Source: Cellulomonas sp. KRMCY2
Lineage (GTDB): Bacteria > Actinomycetota > Actinomycetes > Actinomycetales > Cellulomonadaceae
DNA: 64,000 nucleotides
Direction of reading: 5' to 3'
Assembly: GCF_000526515.1 (NCBI RefSeq)
Contig: NZ_JAGF01000001.1
Coordinates: forward strand, 1,612,001-1,676,000
The first letter of the stretch is position 1. Every line of letters begins with the position of its first letter. The position numbers were made by a program, and so were the translations under genes. Positions 7,935-16,985 of the stretch are shown here, piece after piece. Below the pieces are notes generated by a model. That model ran no database searches and was not told where the DNA came from. It worked only from the letters and a program-made list of their open reading frames with translations.

Positions 7935-9047
7935 TCAGCCGAGCTTCTTCTGCCACGCGCCGCAGACCCCGGTGGGTCGGAACCCCAGCGCGACGTTGAT
8001 GCCGAGCATGAAGGCGTTCTCCTCGGCGTTCCAGGTGTGGATCCGTCGGGCGTCCGGCCGGATCCCGGCGAGCCGCCGCAGCAGGTCCGTCTTGACCAGC
8101 ATGCCGAGCCGGTGCCCCCGGTGCTCGCGGACGACCAGCGTGTCCTCCTGGAAGACGACCTCGGGCTGGCGCCAGGGGTACTCGACCATCGTGAAGGCCA
8201 CCAGCCTGCCGGTGGGGCCGTGCACGGCCGCGACGGTCAGGTACCCGTGGCCGCGCGCGGCGATGTCCTGCTCGGCCGTGCGGATGCGCTCGACGTCCCA
8301 GGGGTCCTCCTTCATCTCGAGCTGCCCCATCGGGGCGTCCGTGCTCATCCGCGTCTCGAGCCCGGCGAACTGGTCGACCCACTCGTCCGGCGCCCGGTCG
8401 GACCACGCGACCAGGCGGTAGTCCGGCCCGGCCTGCGCCGCGGCGTCGTCGTGCAGACGCTCGACCAGGCCCGGGTCGATCGGCAGCTGCAGGACGCTGT
8501 ACCGCTCGGCCTGCTCGAGCGCGTAGCCGCGGTGCAGGGCAAAGGCGGCCTCGGGGTCGGCCGCCGAGATGCGCCCGCTGCCGGTCGGTGGCTCGATCGC
8601 GAAGGGGTCGTCGGCGGCGGGTTCATCGGGGTGCTCGCTCGAGGCGATGAGGGTCCGGCGGCCGTGCTCCGCTGCGATCCGCTCGCACTCGGCGAGCAGC
8701 GCCGTTCCCACGCCGGCCCCGCGATGCTCCGGGTGCACCAGGACCTCGAGGTACGCGAGGTGCTCGTTGCTCGTCCTGGGCATGGCGATGCCTGCGGTGC
8801 CGATGACCTCGCTCGGCTGGGGCGGGGTGCCGGCGTCGGCGCGCATCGCGACGAGCTGGATCCGGGTCGAGTAGTCCTGCCGCCGGAGGTAGGTCAGCGC
8901 GTACAGCGGGCTGTAGGCGAGGTCGTCGTGGCCCCAGTGGTCGAGGTCGACCGCGACGGACACGGCCGACGTGCCATGGACGGCCCAGGCGTCGGGGGCG
9001 TCGAGGTCGGCGGGCACCGGTGCCCGCGTGATGGTCCACGTGGTCAT
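7935..9047 (-). CDS. Double-domain GNAT N-acetyltransferase, paralogue 2
   Basis: A 370-residue paralogue of the following gene, 53 bases upstream of it on the same strand. Both start with the same pattern (MTTWTITRAPVPADLDAP here), share the internal ETRMSTDAP segment and end in similar LGFRPTGVCGAWQKKL-type tails. A-motifs are VHPEHRGAGVGTALLAE (first half) and VREHRGHRLGMLVKTDLL (second half). The ATG at 9047 was preferred over an upstream GTG at 9083 because it aligns with the paralogue, although neither has a strong ribosome-binding site. The pair probably arose by tandem duplication and is likely co-transcribed. Acetyl acceptor unknown. Confidence 0.85.
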   Translation of the reverse strand: MTTWTITRAPVPADLDAPDAWAVHGTSAVSVAVDLDHWGHDDLAYSPLYALTYLRRQDYSTRIQLVAMRADAGTPPQPSEVIGTAGIAMPRTSNEHLAYLEVLVHPEHRGAGVGTALLAECERIAAEHGRRTLIASSEHPDEPAADDPFAIEPPTGSGRISAADPEAAFALHRGYALEQAERYSVLQLPIDPGLVERLHDDAAAQAGPDYRLVAWSDRAPDEWVDQFAGLETRMSTDAPMGQLEMKEDPWDVERIRTAEQDIAARGHGYLTVAAVHGPTGRLVAFTMVEYPWRQPEVVFQEDTLVVREHRGHRLGMLVKTDLLRRLAGIRPDARRIHTWNAEENAFMLGINVALGFRPTGVCGAWQKKLG

Positions 9048-9117
9048 GCGCCACTGTGGGCGCACGACGGCGTCGCGCGCCACGCGTTTTCGAACATGGG
9101 CCGGTGCGTGCCGGGGC

Positions 9118-9678
9118 TCAGTGGCTGAGCAGCCAGGTCAGCACCTCGTGGGCGTGCTGGTCGGGCGGGAAGACCGGGTAGAAGACGTGCTCGGCCACTC
9201 CGCCGGTGACCACGAGGGTCAGCCGCTTGAAGAGCCGCATGCCGTCGACCTCGAAGGTCGGCAGAGCGAGTGCCGCGGCCAGCTCGAGGTGGGGGTCCGA
9301 GAGCATCGGGAAGGGCAGGTGCAGCCGTGCGACGGCTTCGCGCTGGTAGCGCAACCCCTGGCTCGAGAGGCCGAACACCGCCGCGGCGCCGGCGCGAAGC
9401 AGGCTCTCGTGGTCGTCGCGGAAGCCGCAGGCCTCAGGCGTGCAGCCGCGCGCGCCGGGGATGGCTTCCCAGCCCTGCGGCAGCTCGACGCCGGGATGTG
9501 CGGTCAGGGGGTAGAGGAACACGATCGTGCGTGGGCCGGGCAGGTCGGCGAGGTCGACAGTGGTGTGGTCGGTCGAGCGCAGGCTCAGCTCGGGCATCCA
9601 CGCGCCGCGCACGTGGGCTGCGGCGCCGTCGTCGCGCGGCACGGGAAGGCCCGGTGCCGGTGACAGATGGGTCGTCAC
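9118..9678 (-). CDS. PrxQ/Bcp-like peroxiredoxin with active-site-proximal insertion
   Basis: A 186-residue cytosolic thiol peroxidase that should reduce hydroperoxides. The segment GCTPEACGFRD carries Cys79 (peroxidatic) and Cys84 (resolving, five residues later), the atypical 2-Cys arrangement of PrxQ. About 13 extra residues separate the FLYP strand from the active-site loop compared with canonical PrxQ, where YP and the PGCT motif are nearly adjacent. The C-terminus has the usual PVFPPDQHAHEVLTWL helix. The GTG start at 9678 sits behind a GGGGGG run; the next in-frame Met is residue 28. It diverges from the SRPBCC gene. Confidence 0.82.
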   Translation of the reverse strand: MTTHLSPAPGLPVPRDDGAAAHVRGAWMPELSLRSTDHTTVDLADLPGPRTIVFLYPLTAHPGVELPQGWEAIPGARGCTPEACGFRDDHESLLRAGAAAVFGLSSQGLRYQREAVARLHLPFPMLSDPHLELAAALALPTFEVDGMRLFKRLTLVVTGGVAEHVFYPVFPPDQHAHEVLTWLLSH

Positions 9679-9846
9679 GTCTGGCCCCCTTCCCCGATGA
9701 GCGAAACCGTACCGAACCGGGAGCCCCCGTGGGACCTGTCGCCTCGAGATGCGCGTCGGCGCGGGTCGCCGGTCATCACATGCGCCCCCGGCGGTGCGGT
9801 GCCATGCTCGAAGAGCCCACTGCGGCTCACTGTCCGAGGAGGACCC

Positions 9847-10596
9847 ATGTCCGAGAACCGCCGAGTCCTGGTCGACATGGTCCTGGGAGCCCGCGCCGAC
9901 GCCGTCTGGGCCGCCCTGCGGGAGCCCGATCAGATCGAGCGGTGGTTCGGCTGGGACTACGACGGTCTGGCCGCCGAGATCCGGCAGATCTTCGTCGACG
10001 ACGTCGAGGCGGACCAGCAGGCCGGCTCGCTCGCCTTCCCGGACGGCGACCGGATCGTGCTCGATCCGCAGGGCGACGACCGGACCGGTCTGCGGGTGCT
10101 CCGCAACGAGCACCCGGCGGGCTACGTCGGCGAGTACGACCCGATCGACGAGGGCTGGATCACCTTCACCCAGCAGCTGCGGTTCGGGCTCGAGCGGCAC
10201 CGCGGCCAGGCGCGGCGCACGGTCTCGGCGCTCGGCGTGGGACTCGGCCCGCAGGACGACCCGCTGCTCGCCCGGCTCGGCATCCGGCTGCTGGGCGACG
10301 AGCCGGTCGGTTCCCGGTACACCGTCGACCGCGCGGACGGGACGCAGTTCGGCGGCGAGATCTTCTTCCAGACCGACCTCCAGCTGGGCCTGACCGTCGA
10401 GCAGGAGGGTGATGACCTGCTCGTCATCGCGCGCACCCCACCGTCGAGCGCTCCGCCGGACGGTGCGGCGATGTTCGTCCTGAGCACCTACGGCCAGGAC
10501 GACGCCGGGCACGCGGCGACCGAGGAGCGGTGGACCGGGTGGTGGGGCAACGCCGACGTGACACCGGCTCAGCGCCAGGTGCCGTCCCACTCGTAG
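9847..10596 (+). CDS. SRPBCC (START/AHSA1-like) domain protein
   Basis: A 249-residue soluble protein starting MSENRRVLVDMVLGARADAV, with CGAGGAGG four bases before the ATG. The opening beta strand and the WAALREPDQIERWFGWDYDGL helix match the SRPBCC/AHSA1 fold, a hydrophobic ligand cavity. Such proteins bind small hydrophobic ligands or act as co-chaperones; no specific ligand is indicated. The body is longer than a single SRPBCC domain (about 150 residues) and may hold a second copy (from about residue 115, VSALGVGLG). The last 28 bases overlap the convergent SnoaL-like gene. Confidence 0.72.
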   Translation: MSENRRVLVDMVLGARADAVWAALREPDQIERWFGWDYDGLAAEIRQIFVDDVEADQQAGSLAFPDGDRIVLDPQGDDRTGLRVLRNEHPAGYVGEYDPIDEGWITFTQQLRFGLERHRGQARRTVSALGVGLGPQDDPLLARLGIRLLGDEPVGSRYTVDRADGTQFGGEIFFQTDLQLGLTVEQEGDDLLVIARTPPSSAPPDGAAMFVLSTYGQDDAGHAATEERWTGWWGNADVTPAQRQVPSHS

Positions 10597-10937
10597 AGCG
10601 GCGCCGTCGTCTGGTACTCGCGCAACCGGTGGACCCGCCCGCCGGTCGTCGTCGCGAGGGTGATGCCGTCGAACGTGCTGCGGTTGCCGGCCCAGGTGCA
10701 CTCGAAGGTCCACTCGGCGACCTCGAACCCGTCGCCCAGCCGGTGGGAGGTCGTCTCCCACCGGTGGATCTGCCCGCCCTGGCCGAACCACTGCTCCATC
10801 CACCGACGCACTGCCACCGGGCCGCGGTAGACCGGACCGTACGACTCGGTGACGACGCAGTCGTGGGCCAGGGTCGCCAGCACCGCGTCCACATCATCAC
10901 GTCGCCAGCCGTCGATGTACTCCTCGAGCACCGTCAC
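10569..10937 (-). CDS. SnoaL-like / NTF2-fold polyketide-cyclase-type protein
   Basis: A 122-residue cone-shaped NTF2-fold protein: the opening helix LEEYIDGWRRDDVDAVLATLAHDCVV is followed by the strand-rich body (YRGPVAVRRWMEQWF, WETTSHRLGDGFEVAEWTFE), the usual SnoaL_2 order. Members bind or isomerise small molecules; this one's ligand is unknown. The GTG start overlaps the TGA of the upstream YdeI-family gene (GTGA), so the two are translationally coupled. Confidence 0.78.
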   Translation of the reverse strand: MTVLEEYIDGWRRDDVDAVLATLAHDCVVTESYGPVYRGPVAVRRWMEQWFGQGGQIHRWETTSHRLGDGFEVAEWTFECTWAGNRSTFDGITLATTTGGRVHRLREYQTTAPLYEWDGTWR

Positions 10938-11557
10938 TGCTCGGCCTTCCCGGCCGCTGCGTCCGGCTCGGGCGAGCGCCGCTGGGGGTACGGCGTCCGA
11001 CCTTGTGCGAGAGCTGCCACGAACTCGGCGATCTTGCGGGTGCGGGTCTCGGCACGCTTGACCGAGGTGATCCGGTAGATGATCGCGTACCGGTTGGTCC
11101 CGGTCAGGACGTCGAACCAGGCCTGCGCGCGGGGTTCGGCGGCGAGTGCGTCGGCCAGGTCCGCCGGCACCTGCGCCCCGGCCTGACCGCCGTAGGCCTG
11201 CTCCCAGCGACCGTCCGCCTGGGCCGCGCGGACCTGGGCGCGCCCGGCCTCGTGCATCAGGCCCGCACTCTCGAGGCGGGCGACGTGGCCGACGTTCCGG
11301 GCCGACCAACGGCTGCGCGCGCGCCGGGGTGTCATCCGCTGCAGCACGGTCTCCGCGTCCCGTCGAGCGCCCTGACCGTCGATCCAGCCGAAGCACAGCG
11401 CCTCGTCGAGGGCCTGGGCGTAGGTCAGGGACGTCACCGTCCCACCCTTCTTGTGCAGCACGAGCCACACCCCGGGGGACGTGTCGTGGTGCTCGGCCAG
11501 CCAGGCACGCCACGCGGGCGCATCCGGCAGGAGCAGCTCAGGGAGGTCGACAGCCAT
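10934..11557 (-). CDS. YdeI/OmpD-associated family protein
   Basis: A 207-residue cytosolic protein of the YdeI (bacteriocin-protection/OmpD-associated) family. The N-terminal half contains the family block SPGVWLVLHKKGG, SLTYAQALDEALCFGWIDGQ and TPRRARSRWSARN; the C-terminal DUF1905-like part contains ALAAEPRAQAWFDVLTGTNRYAIIYRITSVKRAETR. Family function is not established biochemically. ATG at 11557 is preceded by weak purines only. It diverges from the dnaK control region, whose first HAIR element begins about 75 bases upstream of this start. Confidence 0.85.
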   Translation of the reverse strand: MAVDLPELLLPDAPAWRAWLAEHHDTSPGVWLVLHKKGGTVTSLTYAQALDEALCFGWIDGQGARRDAETVLQRMTPRRARSRWSARNVGHVARLESAGLMHEAGRAQVRAAQADGRWEQAYGGQAGAQVPADLADALAAEPRAQAWFDVLTGTNRYAIIYRITSVKRAETRTRKIAEFVAALAQGRTPYPQRRSPEPDAAAGKAEQ

Positions 11558-11630
11558 GCTGCCATCGTGCCCCTGCGGTCCGACACGCGTCAGGGTCCAC
11601 GGCCGAGGGAATGCCGGGCGGCCTGTTGTA

Positions 11631-11651
11631 GTTGAGCCGAGTGGACTCAAG
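11631..11651. promoter_or_regulatory. HAIR element 1 (HspR operator)
   Basis: The sequence GTTGAGC-N7-ACTCAAG matches the HspR-associated inverted repeat consensus CTTGAGT-N7-ACTCAAG in 12 of 14 half-site positions. HspR bound here represses the dnaK operon. The hspR gene is the last gene of this operon, closing the autoregulatory loop. Confidence 0.9.
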
Positions 11652-11693
11652 TCTGGGCCCGGCGACTTGCATCGTGCCCGACGACGGCGCAGA

Positions 11694-11714
11694 CTTGAGC
11701 GCAGCAGGCTCAAC
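11694..11714. promoter_or_regulatory. HAIR element 2 (HspR operator)
   Basis: CTTGAGC-N7-GCTCAAC, a second HspR-type inverted repeat. Its centre is 63 bp from that of the first, almost exactly six helical turns, so two HspR dimers could bind the same DNA face. It lies about 120 bases upstream of the dnaK start. Confidence 0.88.
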
Positions 11715-11832
11715 CATCGGTCGGCATCGTCCGTCGACACGCACTGTGTCCACACGCGATGCCGGACCACACGCAACGCAGCTCTCGCGGCGAGACGCGC
11801 CGAGGAGCACGAATGATCAAGGAGCGCCTCAC

Positions 11833-13685
<1,853 letters not shown>

Positions 13686-13689
<4 letters not shown>

Positions 13690-14342
13690 CCGACCACCTC
13701 ACCGCTCAGGGTGGGGCCGACGACGTCGACCCCACCCGGCCGCGGTTCACCGACAAGCGGCGCATCGATCCGCAGACCGGCGCGGTGCGCGAGCCCGCCG
13801 CACCCGCAGGCGCTACCGCAGCGGGCCCAGCCGGCGCGTCCGACGCGTCCGACGGGTCCGACGGGTCCGACGAGAGACTGCTCACGGGCGCCGACGCCCC
13901 GCCCGAGCTCGAGGCCGCCCAGGCGGTCGCCACCGAGCGGCTCGAGGACCTGCAGCGACTGCAGGCGGAGTACGTCAACTACCGCAAGCGGGTCGAGCGG
14001 GACCGTCTGGTCGCCCGTGACCAGACGGTGGTCGCGATGGTCGAGGCGCTGATCGGCGTGCTCGACGAGATCGACCTGGCCCGGAAGCACGGCGAGCTCA
14101 CCGAGGGCCCGTTCGCCTCCATCGCCGAGAAGCTCGAGGCCACGCTGGGTCGCTTCGGCTGGGAGAGCTACGGCGCCGAGGGTGAGACGTTCGACCCCAC
14201 GGTGCACGAGGCGCTGATGCACCAGCACTCCGACGACGTCACGGAGCCGACTGTCGTGGCTGTGCTTCAGCCCGGGCACCGGGTCGGGGACCGGATCGTG
14301 CGGGCGGCGCGGGTGTCGGTCGCCGAGCCTGAGGACTCCTGA
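13686..14342 (+). CDS. grpE: Nucleotide exchange factor GrpE
   Basis: A 218-residue homodimeric exchange factor that releases ADP from DnaK. It has an acidic, disordered N-terminal 70 residues with an Asp-Ala-Ser-Asp-Gly repeat (about residues 48-60), then a long coiled coil ([26 protein letters not shown]) and the beta-wing ending [28 protein letters not shown], which is the family signature. The GTG start lies within the dnaK stop (GTGA), indicating coupling. Confidence 0.97.
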
Positions 14343-14400
14343 CGGTCACTGACCCGCGGACCACGACTGATCGGACGACGACGGACGGAAGGGGGTAGGG

Positions 14401-15399
14401 ATGGCCGGCCAGGACTGGTTCGAGAAGGATTTCTACGCGACCCTCGGCGTGCCGAAGAACGCGGACGCCGCGGCGATCAAGAAGGCCTACCGCAAGCTGG
14501 CGCGAACCCTGCACCCTGACCACAACCCCGGCGACGACGCGGCAGAGGCCCGCTTCAAGGAGGTCGGCGAGGCGTACGCCGTGCTCTCGGACGCCGAGCA
14601 GCGTCAGCAGTACGACGCCGTCCGGGCGATGGCCGGCGGCGGGGCCCGCTTCTCCGCACCGGGTGGCGCGGGCAGCTCGGCGGGATTCGAGGACCTCTTC
14701 GGTGGTCTGTTCGGCGGCGGTGCACCGGGCGGCGGCCAGCGGGTCCGGTACACGACCCAGGGCGGTGGCGGCGGCTTCGACGACATCCTCGGCGGGCTGT
14801 TCGGCGGCGGCGGCGGTGGTCAGACGGGCTTCCGGCCGAATCGCGCACCCCGGCAGGGTGCCGACGTCTCGGCGACCACGACCCTGCCGTTCCGGCAGGC
14901 CTTCGAAGGCTCGACCGTCTCCCTCCAGGTCGACGGGCGTCGGGTCAACGCCCGGATCCCGGCCGGGGTGCGGGACGGCCAGAAGATCAGGTTGCGCGGC
15001 AAGGGCCGGCCGGGCGAGCTCGGTGGGCCTGCCGGTGACCTGGTGATCGCGGTCAAGGTCGAGCCGCACCCGGTGTTCAGCATCGACGGGCGTGATCTTC
15101 GGGTCACCGTCCCGGTCACCTTCGCCGAGGCCGCCCTCGGAGCCCAGATCGAGGTGCCGACGATCGACGGTGCCACGGTGCGGGTCAAGGTCCCGGAGGG
15201 CACGCCGTCCGGCCGCACCCTGCGGGTCCGGGGCAAGGGCGTCGTGACGTCGCAGGGCACCGGCGACCTGCTGGTCAACGTCCAGGTGGTCGTCCCGCAG
15301 CGGCTCTCGGACCAGGCGCGCAGTGCGGTCGAAGCCTTCGCGCTGGCGACGAGCGACGCTGACGTCCGGGCCGACCTGCGGGCCAACGCGGCGACCTAG
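14401..15399 (+). CDS. dnaJ: Hsp40 co-chaperone DnaJ (CbpA-like, no zinc finger)
   Basis: A 332-residue J-protein that stimulates DnaK ATPase. The J domain (residues 10-75) carries the HPD tripeptide in [14 protein letters not shown]; a Gly/Phe-rich stretch (about 80-145, FGGLFGGG repeated) and two C-terminal beta domains follow ([16 protein letters not shown] to [12 protein letters not shown]). The four CxxCxGxG zinc repeats of classical DnaJ are absent, giving a type II/CbpA-like layout, even though the gene is in the dnaK operon. GGAAGGGGGTAGGG precedes the ATG. Fifty-eight bases separate it from grpE. Confidence 0.95.
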   Translation: MAGQDWFEKDFYATLGVPKNADAAAIKKAYRKLARTLHPDHNPGDDAAEARFKEVGEAYAVLSDAEQRQQYDAVRAMAGGGARFSAPGGAGSSAGFEDLFGGLFGGGAPGGGQRVRYTTQGGGGGFDDILGGLFGGGGGGQTGFRPNRAPRQGADVSATTTLPFRQAFEGSTVSLQVDGRRVNARIPAGVRDGQKIRLRGKGRPGELGGPAGDLVIAVKVEPHPVFSIDGRDLRVTVPVTFAEAALGAQIEVPTIDGATVRVKVPEGTPSGRTLRVRGKGVVTSQGTGDLLVNVQVVVPQRLSDQARSAVEAFALATSDADVRADLRANAAT

Positions 15400-15461
15400 G
15401 CAGGTCAGCACACCGGACGAGCGGCTCACGACGAGCCGCTCAGGACGACGAGGGAGGCGTG

Positions 15462-15881
15462 ATGGGTGTCCCGTACGACGAGCCCGCCTTCGTGATCTCG
15501 GTCGCGGCGGAGCTCGCCGGCATGCACCCGCAGACCCTGCGGCAGTACGACCGGCTCGGCCTGGTGTCCCCCGGCCGGGCACGCGGCCGCGGTCGTCGCT
15601 ACTCGCTGCGGGACGTCGCGACCCTGCGTGAGGTGCAGCGGCTGTCGCAGGACGAGGGCATCAACCTCGCCGGGATCAAGCGCATCCTCGCGCTCGAGTC
15701 GCACGTGAGCCGTCTGGAGCAGCAGGTCGAGCTGTTGCGGTCGATGGCCGACCCGGGCCGCCGGGTGTTCACCGCGGGTCCGCAGGGAGAGGTCGTGGCC
15801 GTCCCGCGCGGCCACCGGCCCGCCCGTGTGACCTCCACCGGCGCCCTGGTGGTGTGGCGCCCCAGCCCGCCGCGGACCTGA
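15462..15881 (+). CDS. hspR: MerR-family heat-shock repressor HspR
   Basis: A 139-residue repressor that binds HAIR elements, with DnaK as co-repressor. The MerR-type winged helix is at residues 8-75 (VISVAAELAGMHPQTLRQYDRLGLVSPGR, then RYSLRDVATLREVQRLSQDEGINLAGIKRIL), followed by a short coiled coil (HVSRLEQQVELLRSM). The ATG at 15462 was chosen because GGAGG lies 4 bases upstream; the GTG one codon earlier is too close. It ends the dnaK operon and sits just before a strong hairpin. Confidence 0.95.
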   Translation: MGVPYDEPAFVISVAAELAGMHPQTLRQYDRLGLVSPGRARGRGRRYSLRDVATLREVQRLSQDEGINLAGIKRILALESHVSRLEQQVELLRSMADPGRRVFTAGPQGEVVAVPRGHRPARVTSTGALVVWRPSPPRT

Positions 15882-15905
15882 TCGACGGGCGGGCTGTGAC
15901 CGGAT

Positions 15906-15943
15906 GACGAAGAGCGCGACCCGTGGGGGTCGCGCTCTTCGTC
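15906..15943. terminator. Bidirectional hairpin terminator after hspR
   Basis: A perfect 17-bp stem (GACGAAGAGCGCGACCC paired with its complement) around a 4-base loop, lying between the convergent hspR and the GGDEF-like gene. It is followed by a G-rich rather than T-rich tract on the top strand, usual for high-GC actinobacterial terminators. It probably ends transcripts from both sides. Confidence 0.85.
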
Positions 15944-15970
15944 GTGGGGGGATGCTGGACTCTCGTGTGC

Positions 15971-16738
15971 CTACCGACGGAGCTGGTTGAGCAGCTCGAC
16001 CGCGCGGGCGTGGGTCTCCGGAAGGGGTTCGATCCAGATCCGGGGCGGCTGGCGCAGCAGGTCGGTGATCTGGAGCTTGGCAGCCTGCTCGTTGACCCGC
16101 AGGCGCATCCGGCGAACGGCCTCGCCGAGGTCCCAGTCGCGAGCGACCAGGACGGCGAAGGCCCCGCCACCCAGTGCGGCCATCGGGTGACCCGGCGCCA
16201 TCGCGGACGTCAGTGCCCGGCCCATGGCGGCCGAGCGCGCCATCCGGCGCCACGGCGCGAGGTCCTGGGACGCGACGTCGACCAGGACGAGGCAGTGCGT
16301 GTGGAAGGCGTAGTGCGCGTGCTTGCCCGCGGCGCCGTAGGTCTCGCCGAGCCGCACACCCAGGTACTCCGCCGTCGGCAGGCCGGACTCGGGGTCCATG
16401 CAGGCGGCCTGGACGGGTGCCGACTCGATCGCGCCGGCCCAGCCCTCGCACAGCGCGCGGACGACGTCGAGGCCGGGGTCACGGCCGATCAGCCGGAAGA
16501 GCACGCCGACGTCGTCGAGCGTCTCGGCGATGCCGACACCGGCGGCACCGCGGACCTCGCCCAGCCGTCCGGCGGCTGCGCAGGCATTCGCACCGGCGCT
16601 CAGCGCCTCGGCCAGGGCGTCCACAGCAGGGTGGTACCAGTCGCCCGGACGTAGCCACACGGAGTCGACAGTCTCGGCCCGCCACTGCTCCCGCAGGGTC
16701 GAGGCCCAGGCGTCGCGCATCTGCTCGGTCGAGGTCAC
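15971..16738 (-). CDS. Degenerate GGDEF-like domain protein
   Basis: A 255-residue soluble protein. I do not find a named family with certainty. Residues 115-130 (DPESGLPTAEYLGVRL) resemble the opening of GGDEF domains (DxLTGLxNRxxLxxRL), and residues 189-197 (LGGGAFAVL) stand where GGDEFAVLL would be. With GGGAF in place of GGDEF, the metal and catalytic residues are lost, so diguanylate cyclase activity is not expected; a GTP-binding, c-di-GMP-sensing or purely structural role is possible. The first 110 residues are helical with no membrane segment. It is divergent from the fused sigma-factor gene across 247 bases. The GGDEF link is an inference from motif spacing. Confidence 0.6.
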   Translation of the reverse strand: MTSTEQMRDAWASTLREQWRAETVDSVWLRPGDWYHPAVDALAEALSAGANACAAAGRLGEVRGAAGVGIAETLDDVGVLFRLIGRDPGLDVVRALCEGWAGAIESAPVQAACMDPESGLPTAEYLGVRLGETYGAAGKHAHYAFHTHCLVLVDVASQDLAPWRRMARSAAMGRALTSAMAPGHPMAALGGGAFAVLVARDWDLGEAVRRMRLRVNEQAAKLQITDLLRQPPRIWIEPLPETHARAVELLNQLRR

Positions 16739-16985
16739 GCCTGATGAGACAGCCCTCAGGCCCGCCTATGACGCGACTTCTGGGGGGAATGTGCCCGAAG
16801 TGCACCGATCTCACCCAGGTGGGCGGCGCCCGACGCCCGGCCGACGTGAGACGCTGTGACCAGAGGGCCCGTACACTGGGACGGCTCCCCGCGCCCGGAC
16901 GCCGTCGTCCGGGCGTCTGCAGCACCCGGACCGCTGGGGCGCGGTGTGCCCGCGCACGCCGACGATCGCCGGAGGGGAGGACGCC

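Noticed and set aside
16872-16877. TACACT as a -10 element for the fused sigma-factor gene
   Set aside because: No -35 hexamer at an acceptable distance; an ECF-type promoter is as likely and cannot be judged.
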